Origin: Amblyornis subalaris
Taxonomy: Eukaryota > Chordata > Aves > Passeriformes > Ptilonorhynchidae
NCBI GenBank assembly: GCA_018881555.1
Contig: JACAXG010000026.1
Span: 3,715,459-3,779,458, forward strand
Length of the DNA: 64,000 bases
Reading direction: 5' to 3'
The notes below the pieces were generated by a model. That model saw only the letters and a list, made by a program, of their open reading frames with translations, was not told where the DNA came from and searched no databases. Position numbers and translations under genes: made by a program. Shown here piece by piece: positions 50,701 through 63,052 of this stretch; position 1 is the stretch's first letter; each line of letters opens with the position of its first letter.

Positions 50701-53700
50701 TACAGTCATGTTTAATTCATTTAATTCTTTGTTCATTATTCTGATACTGCATTGCCACACCTTAACAAAAGGAATCTTTTCATAACAAATATGAATATTT
50801 TCATATTTTCAAAAATAATTCGAGTCCCACACAAATTTGTGTTGTGAAGTCAAACTGCACGTACTTTTGGAGGTTTTCCAGGCAAGAGGTCACATGCTAA
50901 TGATTATGTTTATTAGCTACACTAGTATCACCAATGCAATCAAAACTGCACACTGCAAATTATTATTATCGTTTTGATAAGTAAGTGATAGAATTGGAAG
51001 GTTTGTTAGGATGATTCAAAAAGGCAAACTCTCTGAAATTAATATTCAGAATCCCTAAACAGTGGGCACCTTTAGCCAGGTAATAAATACAGTGTTTGAG
51101 CCTTACAGAGTGGCTTACTCCCAACCTTAATAAGATCTTTAAGCCTAATTCATAACATTCTTTGTATTGGACAAAATAATTCAGTATAAATATAATGAAA
51201 AAAAATTCAGGTCAGGAAGTGTTAGTAATGTAATGAGAAATTTATCAAAATTAGTACCAATGAGTTTATTTTTTGCCAGAAATTAGCCTGTTGCTGTGAT
51301 TAACTATTTCTCTTTCTAATGATAAATTAAATTATATTAAAAAATAATAAGTGCTCTGAAGTGTATGCCTGTACAATTTGGTAAGTATTTTATGAATTTA
51401 TGAATTTGTGACAGACAGATGTATGGTTCTAAGCACTTCTCAGTCCAGCATCGTGCTTTGAGCTGCAGATGCCAACGACAGCAGTTGCACATCTCTTATG
51501 AAGTTGGGACAACCTTCAATTTTGGTTTTCATTATTATTCTACTTCCAAACCGAGGGATTCTCAGGTAACTTGGGAAGATGCCTTCACTCTGTATGGAAT
51601 TTATATTATTTTTTTTCTCCTGAAATGGCCTAACAGCTTGGTGGAGATGCATCTTTCCACCTGTTTGAAACACCTGCCATTAGTCCACTTACAATTGTGT
51701 TGACTTATGGTTCAAATTGCAGTTACTGTTGTTATACATAAACAGTCTAGGATCTCCATGTTTCTCTGGAATTACTGTCATNCTTCCACCGTGTCTCTGT
51801 GTCCTAAGGTTCAGGAGGGAAGGATTGCAGCCAGTCATCATCACAGTCCCTTTTTTTGAAAGGACTGCAACGTCGATGTATATTTCCTTCCTTCTGCTTT
51901 GGGTCTGTCTGGAGTAATTTTATATGTTTTATATGATCTTTGTCCTGCTGCTTCTTCACTGGCTCACTTTTTGACATTACTGAGTGTAGTTCATTTAAGT
52001 TATGTTAGAGACGTGGTCATCATCCTCTTTGTTATCCTTAAAGCTATCTTTACCCTGCTCCCATGGTTGCATTCCTTTAATAACGATTAACTGACCACTG
52101 GTGATATGTTTACAGCCCTGTGCCCCTGGTGTCATCCTGTGCCCATAGTTTCAACACCCCGGCTGTCACCCCATGTCAGTACTCCTCCTCTGTGTTTTAT
52201 CCTACAGTCATAAACTGCTCATTCTGCACTGAGTACCTGCTTGCTACTACCCCATACAGCTGTTCACANACTAAAACAAAGCAGGTAATAGTCACCAGAT
52301 TATTAGATAACTCTTCTTGTTCCTTCTAAACAAGACTAAATATGGTTCCAGCTAGGCCAGAAGAAGTCCAGACAGAGCCTGATAGGTGCTGAGTTATGTT
52401 TTTATTTTAGCACAAATTCTATTACAAGCAACACTGTACTGGACAGCAAGGCTACAGACTGTCCTAGTCCCAAAGCCCTNCCTTTAAGGATCCATGTAAG
52501 TTTGAATGAAGTACCTACTTGTTGGTTAGCAGTGAAACACCTATAATACAGAGCACAGACTCAAGTATCCTGCTTACTTATAGTTTTGCAACGGTGGAAT
52601 AGAGTTGTAAAGCAATAGAATAACAAAAGACATTGCTATGGCCATACTTACCAAGAATTATCTTAAATACTGCAGTTTCTCAGGCTCCATTGTTAGTTTC
52701 TGTCGGCTTTCTCCAGTCTGGCATACTAGAGAGAGCTCTTAGATATGAATGTTTTCTACTTGAACTGCTAATGTTGGTTAGAGAAGGCATTTGGAACAGT
52801 TTCTTCTTTGGCCCGCAATCAAAGGACCTGCTTTTTTTTCTCTCTTGTTTACCTACTCATCATTTTCCTGTGTGAGAGCACTGAGACATTATACGGTGCC
52901 AAGAGGATTATGTAATCGCTTTCCCCCATCCTCCCTAAGTTTACTTGATTAACATTTTTATTGCATATCTTAATTAGTAGATTCCTAGCTCTAGGCTCCA
53001 GGCTGCTTTCCTCTCCTTACAGCCTCNNTCGCATGCATTGATTTAATTNTAAAAGTTCTGTAACATGAGAAATTCTAATGGTTTTAAATATTTGGTTTGT
53101 TAAAACTTTGCATACAGAGTGCTGTAGTAACATATTGAAAGTTATTTGAGAATTTGCTTCTGAGAAGGAACAGTTTCTTCCTTTACGTTCCATTAGATTT
53201 CAGGATTTATATGGGAAAAAAATAAAAATAAAAATTGGATACCCTTNATGTGAGGGATTTAGAAACGGCTTTTGTTATTGGAAGATTACGGAGACATATC
53301 CTTGCAAGTATAAAAGGAAACAGGGGGCAAGACTGATCCCTTTCTAGCTCAAGGTTTGCAAATGTAGATGTGTTTTTTGTGGGTACTTGAGGTATTGATC
53401 TGGNAAGCAATGCTAAAACAACTCCAAATCTGCATAAAGCAGAGCTGAGGTGAGTGTGGTATCTTCTTTTCAGCCACAGTCCACTGATTATAGAACTTAT
53501 CTNTAAAAATATATTGCAGTTACTTGAGCTCATTTTTCTACACTTGTTGTTTTTTGCTGATCACCATCTTGCAGCATATTCTGATTAAGGGCTCTTGCAA
53601 TCTGTCTTGCTGAATCCTTTGTAGATTTTATAAAAAAACTTTACTATCTTTGATGGGGCAGAGATTTGAATTCTACCTTGACAACAGTGCTATTGATATG

Positions 53701-53794
53701 NTGGTTGTCGTTCTTGCATTGTCTCTTTCTTTGTCCCTCAAATATTTCATGACTTGGAGGACTGAACAGCTTCAAAAGGATCTTTCAGGATATT
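47758..53794. other. Unique AT-rich non-coding DNA
   Basis: No gene or repeat copy is recognised. A 14-bp match to the RFX X-box lies at 49782-49795. The rest is AT-rich unique sequence with short frames only. Confidence 0.45.
49782..49795. promoter_or_regulatory. X-box-like RFX binding motif
   Basis: GTTGCTACGGTAAC is an imperfect palindrome of two X-box half sites (GTTGCT and GGTAAC) separated by two bases. RFX-family factors bind GTNRCC/RGNAAC pairs spaced 0-3 bases. A CpG in the spacer is retained. Function is inferred from the motif alone. Confidence 0.35.
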
Positions 53795-53870
53795 AGAGAT
53801 GATTGGATTAGGTTGGGCCCTGGCACCTGGTGACTCCTGGACGCTCTGCCCTTGGTGANATTCCTTGTGA
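53795..53870 (+). mobile_element. Possible heavily diverged CR1 3' fragment
   Basis: The text attaggttgggccctggca, then cctggtgactcctggac and ctctgcccttggtg can be aligned by eye with CR1 3' text (aggttggatggggccctggg, caacctggtctagtgg, ctgcccatggc), with gaps. The match is weak and has no 3' tail. Confidence 0.25.
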
Positions 53871-54115
53871 TGGAGAGAGGAATTTCCTTTATGCCCAATA
53901 TATTGCAAATTTCATCAGGTAACTGGTTAACTACAAGTCATCCGGTGCAATGCAGTTCTTGTGGATCAAACCTAATGCTACCAGCAGCTTGTTAATGCAA
54001 CGNACAATTGTATTTCCTGTTTCCTTTTTAAATGTACAGAAAATGTACAGAATTCTTCACACTTGTACTGTTTAGTGAAATTTAAATTTCTTTTTCTTGT
54101 GTTTTCCCTTTCTAG

Positions 54116-54151
54116 ATATAATTGAGGAAGCACCATTTGCTTCCTATGAAG
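54116..54151 (+). other. Candidate 36-bp exon with strong splice signals
   Basis: A long pyrimidine tract (ttctttttcttgtgttttcc ctttctag) ends at 54115, and GAAG|GTATGG follows 54151. Only one frame is open: two leading bases, then IIEEAPFASYE, then one spare base (phase 1 to 1). This phase fits both the 11760 and the 58774 candidates. The product is unrecognised. The evidence is splice signals and phase only. Confidence 0.25.
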
Positions 54152-57100
54152 GTATGGAGCAAAATTATGTGCTGAGATCTGTAGGTGTGTGTGAGAGAAA
54201 CCTCTTGTGTCTCTTGTTTCTTTCTACACTACAAATCAGGCACTCACAAACATATTTATCTCCAAATCACTTTTAGAGTAACTTCTTGTTACTTCTCTTG
54301 TTATGCCTTTAAAGGAACTCTGGGCCTCTGCATGTCTCTCGTCCTAGGAACTATTTCTCCTTTGCAAAACTTTCTGGCTTGTTTTAAGTGCAAATGATCC
54401 CATAGGATGGAATGAGACCAAATGTGGCATTGGCCAAAATAGGAGGTGATGAGTATAATTGGGGCTTTATTTATTATGTGACTTGGCAGGATGATATCTG
54501 AATTATCTACACAGCCTATACAAGCCATACAAGAAAATGAGGCTGCTAGCTGGATTTTGTGCCTGAAATTAATCATCTGTATATTGATTCCTTTCTCCCC
54601 TGCTCTCCCCTGCTCTCCCCTACCTTCAACACGTGGCANGGGAGATATAATTCTATGCAGAACCAGAGGGAAGAATATAATGATTGCAAATAATTACAAA
54701 AGAACCATTTCCATAAGTTGCAATTTACTTTGCCAGCTAATTCCACATATCATGATAGTTTCAGGAGAGGAAATATCTGAAGTCTCTTGTATGTGGATGA
54801 CTGGGATTCAAACATATTGCTTTTCATACTGATTTTAGATCATGAAAAGTGCAAAATTCCTTTGTGCATGTATTTTTTTTCATGAACTCAGAAACACACG
54901 TTCAATAGATTCTGCAGAACTGCTATGTTGGGAAATTATATATTCACGGGATTAATAATATCAAATATTAGTTCTGTGTAAAAAAACCCCACAATAAATT
55001 ATTCAGTGAAATTTCTTTGCATGAAGTTTTTGAGAACACTGACTTTCAAAAACCATTTGGCTATTCAGAGTAAATGTGGCTTTTCAGAGTGCTTAAATAT
55101 TCAGTATTCATGTGTATCTACTACTTTTTCTGAATTCCTTGGTTCAACAAATGTAATTTGTGAACCTGCTTTGTAATACTCATCTTGTACACACTAAAAC
55201 TGATATAATTATACTGGTAAAACTAGTGATACAGTCAGAATTCTATGAAAATACCAGGTTTTTCTATTAATTAATGAAATGCGTATTAAAATGTAATGCA
55301 TTTCTTAGGTTTACTAAACTAGAAAGGAAGCAACTGGGAATCTAGCCCATACCAACTTAAACACAGATTATCCTGCAGCCTCCTCAGACAGCCTCAGCAC
55401 TTGAGGCTGAAAGAAGCTTTCTAATGCACTGCACAATTTTAGTCCCAACAGAGTCTAAAAATAAAACTGTCGAAATATCTTACAGCCTCCCACAAAGTGT
55501 TGCAGATATTTTAGTAGGAGGGCTCAGGATAAAGGCATTCAGGCCTGATCCCTAACCCAGTGATGACAACGAGATTTCACATGTTACTTNGATTACACTT
55601 TATGCTTGAAAGTATGTGGAAATACCAGTAGAGATCATCAGAATTTCTACTGGAAAAGGACAAGGGAGACAGAGAAGGAAGTGAGACAGGGAGGGAGAGC
55701 TACAATTACTGTCTTTGAACAAAGAATTCTGAAACTGCCTGTAAAAAATCATTCCTGGAAGACCGAGTAAAATTATGATTTTTAAAAGNAGAGAACAATG
55801 ACTATATTTAAACTTCTCTTATTTCAGAAAAATAAAATATAAAGCACAAAAGTCCACTTAAAGCCATGTGAAATTGAAACAACTATGACATTCCACATTT
55901 TTTATCATTAAAATTATATGGAAAGAGCCACCACTCAGCAGTACCATGACTGGTTTTGGGCCTCAGATCAGTGAGAACTGGGAATTAATTTCTCCTACAG
56001 CTATGTATAATGCAATTATTTGGCAAAAGAACTCAGGTGGTTTCAAACCTTAACAGTAAAAAAGGGAGTGAAGGAGAAAAAGCTGAATTTGATATCCAGA
56101 CTAATAATATAAGTATTTAGTGCACAAATTCATGAGGTGTACTAAGATTGAAGTCTGATCAGCTCATGGTTAATTGGTGAGAACTGGATCCAAGAAAGAG
56201 TGCATATACCTTGAAGTTCGTTCCTTCAGGAAGTAAGGCAGAACACTTCCTTGTTTTTACTTTAAATTTGTTCTTGCACAAGTGAAAAATTCTTTGATTA
56301 AGAGCAAGAAGAGAAAACAACTCTAGGTTTACTAGAGCAATTACAAACAAATTATAAACGCTGATAGTTCTGACATTTTAAGCTGTACACATAAAGGCAA
56401 ATTTCTTCTTATTATTTGATAATAATAGTAGATTATGAAGTGCTACTACATCTGATAAAGAGCACCACAATATGTCTCTAGTCCTTAGTGAGATATATTA
56501 GAAGAACAGTCATGGTAAGAACTTCAGAAATTAGAACGTATTTGTCCCTACAAACATAATTTTCCTTAGGCTAGACTGGCAAATGTCTCCNAATTCACTG
56601 ATCTTACGACTTAAAAAATTATAGTAATAGTCTGAATGTCTGTATCCCACTTTTTAGGCTTATTATTAAATAAACTTTTTCCAAGCATTTTGCTCATTTA
56701 AGCCAGTACTTTTTCCACTTTCAAACTTTAACTGAAAGAGAAAGCTCTCCACATAAATTACATCATCTGGAAGCTGCCTTCTAATATTCAGCCTCAGTTG
56801 CTGTATTTCCCTGAAAAGGGTTGTCACCTACACTGTAAATCCTTTTTAAGCCAAATCACTAAGTTCACTGAATGCACATAACTCCAATTAACTGCAGCCT
56901 GCTGGCTCAAAAGCAATTTGGTCTTTCATTAATTACTCAGGTAAACACAGAAAAAGCTCTTTTAGTGTGCCTGAATTCACAGAACAAACAACCTCCCCCA
57001 CCCCACCTTTGATGATCCAAGACACTCTTGTCTTTTGATGCTTATCACTTGGTTGTTCAATAAAATGTAATTAAAAACAAAAGCAACATCCCCCTATCAC

Positions 57101-58773
57101 CAACCCTGAGTTGCAGTTAATTGTCAGGCTTTCAAACTTACTCTCACAGTGCAAAGCTTATTGCACTTTAGGTCACAAGGCTATTTGTTTAATCTCTTTC
57201 CTTGCGGATTGACTCTCCCGAGTCTCACAATGGGATTTCTGCAGGTGAAATTCAGTTACAGCTGCNGTGAGGTTTCTTTCACTTGGTCTTGTATTGAACA
57301 TAGGCAAAATCGAAAAGATTATGCATGTTTTTATTCAAAGGCATAAACCAGCTGTTCTGGAAATCCAGAACTGTTTATGATCCTTAGCAAGCCATTTGAT
57401 CAATTGCTTCTGCCTTTCAAGATAAAAAAGAAAAAAAGCTAAATTATTACTTTTTATCTTAACTTAAGGTTAATTCGAATTTCCCATAGAATAAGAAGAG
57501 GGGTAGAGGATTATGAAGTGTAAATGTATTAAAATCTAAGTAAATCCAATCTACTAGCCAGTGGAACATAAGTATCCAGTGTGATCACGCCAAGGAGCCA
57601 ATCTGAAGCTACCGAGGGCTTCAGAAACTAAATTGAGCAATGATATGGGCATGCAAGAAGCAATTATAAAAATTAATGGACTGTTATTCATCTAGGGTTT
57701 TTTTAATGTTAATGAACAAATTAGTCTTGCATGTGAGCGTAGCACATCTGTTTGTGCCTACATACAGAGAAACACATCCACATGTCACGCAAGCTGGCTT
57801 GATTGCACTTTGCAGGACATATTTGTATACATTTTATCACCGTTTCTGTAAACAGCAGCTTCTTGCAGTATGTTCCATGCTCTCTGCCTGGGTCTTAATG
57901 GAAGTGTTAATTAGAAGCGCAGTAGGGAAACAATTTATGCTTCTAAGCATGTCTTGTGTATGGAGTTTGAGTAATGAGAAAAAACAGGCCGGAACATTTG
58001 TATGAACAGATACTAATTACAGTTTCTGAGTGTAACATGCTCACTGCTATTGCCAAGAGCACGGCACAGAATTATGGAAAAGACAGACGATAAGAGATTT
58101 AAAATAATCAGAAAGGGGGCCAAAGTCCCAAATTTCCATAAAAGTAATTTTACATGTTTAACTGAAAGTAGAATGATGGTTTGCCTTCATAAAACCCCAT
58201 TCTGCAGTGTCTTTAGTTTGCTCCATGTTNGGTATCTACTGAAGTCTCTGTAGAGTTGCCTCAATGAAATTAAGTATCTGTGGCAGAATTTTACCTGATC
58301 ACAACTATTGTGCCTCAAATGCAATTTGCATGTAACCAAAGGCATCCTTCCACTGCCAAAACTCAGATTCAGAAGTGCTCAGCAAAAGTTCCTATCCTGT
58401 CCTATATTCCTGGAATTAACTGAGAATCTGTCAGATTAACAGGATAGACTTTTGTTTGATTAGCTACAGAACTTACATTGACGTGTTCGTAATTAACTTT
58501 ATAAACCAAAGTGAGCTTCAACATGAAAGTAAATTTGGTGAATAANAATTTCAGGATCCCAGAAGAAGGAAAAAAAAAAGGAACAATAAGGAAAATGTAA
58601 AGGGGAAATATTGGTAATATAAATGGCAAAAAATAAAGGACAATAGAAAATAAAAGGCACTAACACTGCATGTGGCTTCTTATTGCTTTCAAAATGGCAG
58701 AATAAATACCAAGGCTAATGAAGAGTATAGTTTGATTATTTACCACCTGGTTTCATTTCTTTTTTTACTGCAG
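54152..58773. other. Unique AT-rich non-coding DNA
   Basis: It contains a three-copy 10-bp repeat related to tgctctcccc (54591-54620). A 109-codon plus frame at 57676-58005 has no recognisable domain. No repeat family is seen. Confidence 0.45.
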
Positions 58774-58814
58774 CTCATTGTGCTTCATATATCACACACA
58801 GCTGGAGTGGAACA
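58774..58814 (+). other. Candidate 41-bp exon with near-ideal splice sites
   Basis: The acceptor is ttcatttctttttttactgcag ending at 58773, and the donor is AACA|GTAAGTAT after 58814. All three frames are open. Entered in phase 1 from the 54116 candidate, it completes an alanine codon and then reads HCASYITHSWSGT, leaving phase 0. A short intron of 151 bp then leads to the acceptor at 58965. The product is unrecognised, but the splice sites are the best in the window. Confidence 0.28.
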
Positions 58815-58965
58815 GTAAGTATATAATTTTCTGCTGCTTAAGTACACTCTTCACTATAAATTGAAAACTTTCAGCTTGCTTTAACTTTCCGTATAGCCAA
58901 AGTGCTCAACTGTTCAGTCATCCAGGAGTACAGTGAGTTCCTTCAGAACTATATTTTCTTTTTAG

Positions 58966-59071
58966 TTGTCTGATGCCTGTAAACTGCATTTGTGGGGTGG
59001 GATGAAACAGGCTTTGCTCTCTTTCCTCAGAACTCTAGTCAAATACGTGGTTTTTTACAACTAGGAATAAA
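58966..59071 (+). other. Candidate terminal exon with stop and polyadenylation signal
   Basis: The acceptor tatattttctttttag ends at 58965. In phase 0 the frame reads LSDACKLHLWGGMKQALLSF, then RTLVKYVVFYN and a TAG stop at 59062-59064. AATAAA follows at once (59066-59071), with a GT-rich stretch (tctgtggtgtatag) about 40 bp further on. Together these resemble the end of a small gene. Similarity to a known family is not seen, and AATAAA is frequent in AT-rich DNA. Confidence 0.22.
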
Positions 59072-60845
59072 ACAATTACCTTTAATTTTTTTATGATTCT
59101 TTATTTCTGTGGTGTATAGTCAGCACCATCAGAAACCTCTAGCTAAAAGTGAAATGGAATTTAAGAGACAGATGAAGTGTTTGGATATATAAAAATGCAC
59201 ATATATGTATATATAATGAAGAATGANCACGACAATGTTGTTAATAACTCTACACACAACTCTTTTCTGCTTAGGTATAGGGGTTATATTTTTCTAATTT
59301 GCTCACTGTCCTGCTAACATTGAAGTCAACAGTGAAAGCATTGGCCAGATTTGGACCAATTAAAAAATCTTCTAAGGCCCCATTAAGGACTCTTTCCAGC
59401 TTGCAAGGAAGCTAGACGAATTTTAAACTTAAAATATTGCATATAGAACTCACAGCAGGGCCTTGAAGGGCAAGCCACAAATAAAATGAGGTTAGGGTTC
59501 CTGGAATACTTGATTTTGATACTTCAAAGTGAGGTCTGAGTCCAGAGAAGAAATCGAAAAATGGAGAGTAATGAAGGTGGCATTTCAGGGTTAAAGTCTG
59601 AAAAAAACAGAGCAATCCTTGCTTGGAGCTACATCTAATGTAATTTCCTACTGAGGATACAGTTTGCCAATTTGGGAGAATTCCCATATCCTACTATGCA
59701 TAAGTGCTTATGGTCTTTAAAGTGTTCCCTTTCCTTTTCCAATGGTGATGAAAGACAGCCAGCAGATGACAGAAGCAGGTGGACACTGTCAACAGTAGAT
59801 TCTAAAGCTCTGTGGTTTGAAGAAAGAGAGACAAAGATGGATGGATAGATGGATGGATAAAAAGGGAAGATAAGAGGGTTAAATGAAAGAAAAGATACAA
59901 ACCAAGGACAAACACGAGAGAATAAGTAGATCATGAAATGCTGAATGCCAGAGTAAGCAGAAAGATTTTATACCCTCTGCATTGCTCAGTCATTCCAGCT
60001 TCTAGACACATGTTTTGGGGCTTTCACATCAAAGTTTAAATTTTATTGTGAATTATTAAAATGTAGAAATTCATCTCACCCCGCTGTTGACATTGATGAG
60101 GTAAAAGGCTACACCAGCACTAGTCACCTGTTTCCCTTCTAGTCAGTGAAGAGAAATAGGCATTTTTAAGGCATGATTCATTTGACTTGTTTTAGGAATT
60201 TACATCAGCAGGAGAAAAATTGTGGCATGGAAGTGCTTGTTTTTCTCCACTGCCTGGAACTTTCTCACATTACAGCTTCGTGCACAAGCAGCTACAATAG
60301 ATCAGATTACTTAGCTCTTTAGTACCTTTGCATTTAAACTGTTTGGTGGCTCGTAATAGTTGACTGTGAGTAGCTGAGGGTTTTGGCTCACTGTCAACAT
60401 TTCTCAAAGTTGGTAGAGTCCCAAGCTATTTTTTATTCATCCATTTTCTGGGCAAAATGAAGCAATAACAATAAAGATATGTTTCAGGTACACCAAAACA
60501 TTTTGCATATTCTAAAGAAAATCCTTTGGTTTTAACTTTTACTAACTCTTAAAAACATTTTTGCCGCATCTCTAAGATATATTAAAAATCAAATCTTTTT
60601 AAAATTGAGGAGATATTTTATTGTCTTTTGAAATGTTTTCTTTGTTCTTTGAAACTCTGGCAAATTTGACTTAATTTTGGCTGGGCTTAAAAAGCATTTT
60701 TGGCTAGTAAAAGATTTGGAGAGAAAAAAAAACCTACCAGCTCTAATGGCCAGATTAATCACGCCTTTTTTTTCCAAGCTTGATCCCTTTTTTGCAAAGC
60801 TCTCAGTTGCATGTCTGTGAAATGATTGCTTGCCCTTGCTGTGAG
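59072..60845. other. Unique AT-rich non-coding DNA
   Basis: No gene is recognised. An alternating TA patch lies near 59197-59216, and a GATG/GATA repeat lies at 59836-59859. Confidence 0.5.
59836..59859. repeat. Short (GATG/GATA)n microsatellite
   Basis: The plus strand reads gatggatggatagatggatg, then gata, about six tetranucleotide units with one variant. Confidence 0.85.
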
Positions 60846-61330
60846 TCATGGCCAAGTGCTGTGCACCAATTTGCCTGTGCAGTAGCTGGCAGCCAGGCTG
60901 GCTGCAGAATGTCTGTGTGGAGGAGCCCAGAGCCCCGCTAGGCAGGGTGCTAATTGCAGGCTGGCGGAGGGCAGGAGAACTGGGAGGAGGACGGGGATGT
61001 TCAGTGCTTGGAAAAAGCAGATTCAGTGAGTTAATTTGAAGTAGCGATGAACCATCCCCATCCAACTGTCTNCTGCGCTTGCAGAATGGTTTGGATTGTT
61101 GCTGGGATGTGTGACACCTGTAGCTGATGCCGGGGAAGAAAGCCTACAAATCCTCCCCTTAGAAGAGAGCAAACGCTGTGTTGAGGCAGTGGCAGTGGCG
61201 TGGAGAACAGGAGGAGGCTGTGGGAGCGCAGTGGGAATCCCAGACCGTGGTCCAAGTACACAGCACGGGGGAAACGTGCTCGGTGTCAAACCAAGCAGAA
61301 AGATGCACCGGTGAAGAGCCACATGACACG
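60846..61330. promoter_or_regulatory. CpG-enriched GC-rich block
   Basis: About 14 CpG dinucleotides fall within roughly 490 bp, against a low background in the flanks. They are concentrated at 60930-61000 and 61125-61320. Open frames occur on both strands because stops are rare at high GC. One plus frame from an acceptor-like ctgcgcttgcag (61084) runs to a stop at 61314. No protein family is recognised. It could be a weak promoter or enhancer or an unrecognised exon. Confidence 0.3.
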
Positions 61331-62700
61331 GTTTAGACAAAGATAAATACATATAAGGGACTTGTCTCCACTAGCAGCTGCCTGCTCTGAAAAACTAAGC
61401 CTCTCTATTTCCCACGTGCCAGCATGACANTGTGGGGTATTTATTTATATTTATTCTAATCCTAATATTCTTTGGGAAGTCACGTCTATTTCTATTCGTA
61501 TCTTTGCAAACAGGACTAAAGTGTCATTCTTTTGCCCATATTTTTGCCTCTCACTGTATCTGCCAGGTAAATACCATAATGACTCATTCTTCNTGTTGAG
61601 TCTTGGGCTTCCCCAGTTTTGCTGGCACTCAAGTGTTATTAGCATAATGTATTTTTAGTGAACTCTGTCAGCAGAGCACTGTATGGCTAATCAAGCACTC
61701 ATTGGGGATAAATGGTAGACTTAATATTCTTATCAGGCTGCTGGGGCTTAGAAGTTACCGACCCTTGTTCCACTTATATCAAAGCCACTTACAATGCTAC
61801 TAGCTTGTAGCAAATTCATTTTCTGTTCATGTCTGATTGCCTATGATGGTGCCTAGGAACAGAAAACAGAAAATGGGAAATGGAAAGGAATGAAGGCCCC
61901 TGTTGCCCAAGGCCTTAATGCGATTGCAAGATATTGATCACATTGGATACTTCAGCCTAATCCTCACAGTTTCACAGGCTTTGCAAAAAATGTTTCTCAT
62001 AAGCACATTCTCAATTACATTTCAACCTTACTGATTCAGAAACACTATTCTTTAAGAGGATCTATTTAAAAACAGTAGTAGCTGCCAGTTTAACTAGGGA
62101 TTTTATTAATTTTCTCTAGTATTTAATCTTGTCTTCTGTTTTTGTGAAAGCTGGATAGTGTAGGTCAAGGTAATGCCATGGATCAAACCCAGAAGCTGCT
62201 TCCCTCTGGTGCTGTCCCTTTTCCCTAGGAAAGATCAGGACTGCTTGCAAGGGCAGTGACATCTGCCCAAGCACTGAAATTCACCCTGTGGTGCCTGCTG
62301 TGTCCTGCCATATTTTCCCATTTCTGTGAGTTTCCCCAGTCTTGCCACAGTTTCCCTGTTTCTGCTGTTTCTCCTGCAGCTCTGGCTGGGCTCATGGGCC
62401 CAGCAGCACAGCAAAGGGTCTCCTGCAGCCCCTCCTTATCAGTGTCACTGGCCACATCACATTTACTGATCCATGTGCTGGGCAGTAGATTCGGCATGAG
62501 ATTCAGCTTTCCTGTGTGAAGAGAAACCACAGCCATAGGCAAAGCAAGTAATTCCTTTTCATACTAGAAGGAAGAATACTGAAGGAAGGAACTGTGCAGG
62601 CTGACATACACACAGAGATTGCTAAAAAAAGTTCCTTTGGGACAGCCACTAGAAATAGTATAAAAATGGGAAAAACAAGTGTGTCACTTATTCTATCATT
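61331..62700. other. Unique non-coding DNA
   Basis: No repeat or gene is recognised. A GC-richer patch at 62200-62520 carries overlapping frames on both strands (87 and 105 codons) that look like chance. Confidence 0.45.
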
Positions 62701-62714
62701 TTGGTTCCATTTCT

Positions 62715-62790
62715 GTTTTTTTTTCCTGTTTGTTTGTTTTGTGTTGGTTGGTTGAATTTTTTTGTTGTTGTTGTGGGTTTTTTTAATTTA
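62715..62790. repeat. T/G-rich low-complexity tract
   Basis: TTTG, TTGG and TTG units (tgtttgtttgttttgtgttg gttggttg, then ttgttgttgttgtggg) form the reverse-complement counterpart of the A/C-rich tracts at 6571 and 22216. Confidence 0.8.
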
Positions 62791-62904
62791 TTCAGACAGA
62801 AAAGGAACCATGGTTTTCTATTGTTCTCAGATTTTAGGCCAACTAGATGTTGTTCAGAATTCTTCTGTGGTAGATCCAGAAAGTCTGCTCCCTTTCTGGA
62901 TGGG

Positions 62905-63052
62905 ATATGTGTTTGTGCATCTGTGTGCGTGAGTATCTGTGCATTTTTGGTCGTGCACATGTGTGCATGCGTGTGTGTGTGCCTTCATATATGTCTGTGT
63001 GTATTTATGATTGTGTGTCTGCCCAGGTTTGTGCACGTATCTCTGTGTGTTT
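62905..63052. repeat. Imperfect GT-rich repeat with Z-DNA-prone core
   Basis: GTGT, GTGC and GTCT words dominate for about 150 bp. The core at 62952-62982 alternates pyrimidine and purine without a break for 31 bases, including two CG steps. This is the classic sequence pattern for left-handed Z-DNA under supercoiling. Stop-poor frames across it are compositional artefacts. Confidence 0.85.

Noticed and set aside
57676..58005. 109-codon plus-strand open frame
   Set aside because: AT-rich sequence with no domain and no splice or promoter support; possibly conserved non-coding DNA, but this cannot be shown here.
60589..61065. 158-codon minus-strand open frame
   Set aside because: Partly in GC-rich DNA with few stops; no domain, and the segments look like translated low-complexity text.
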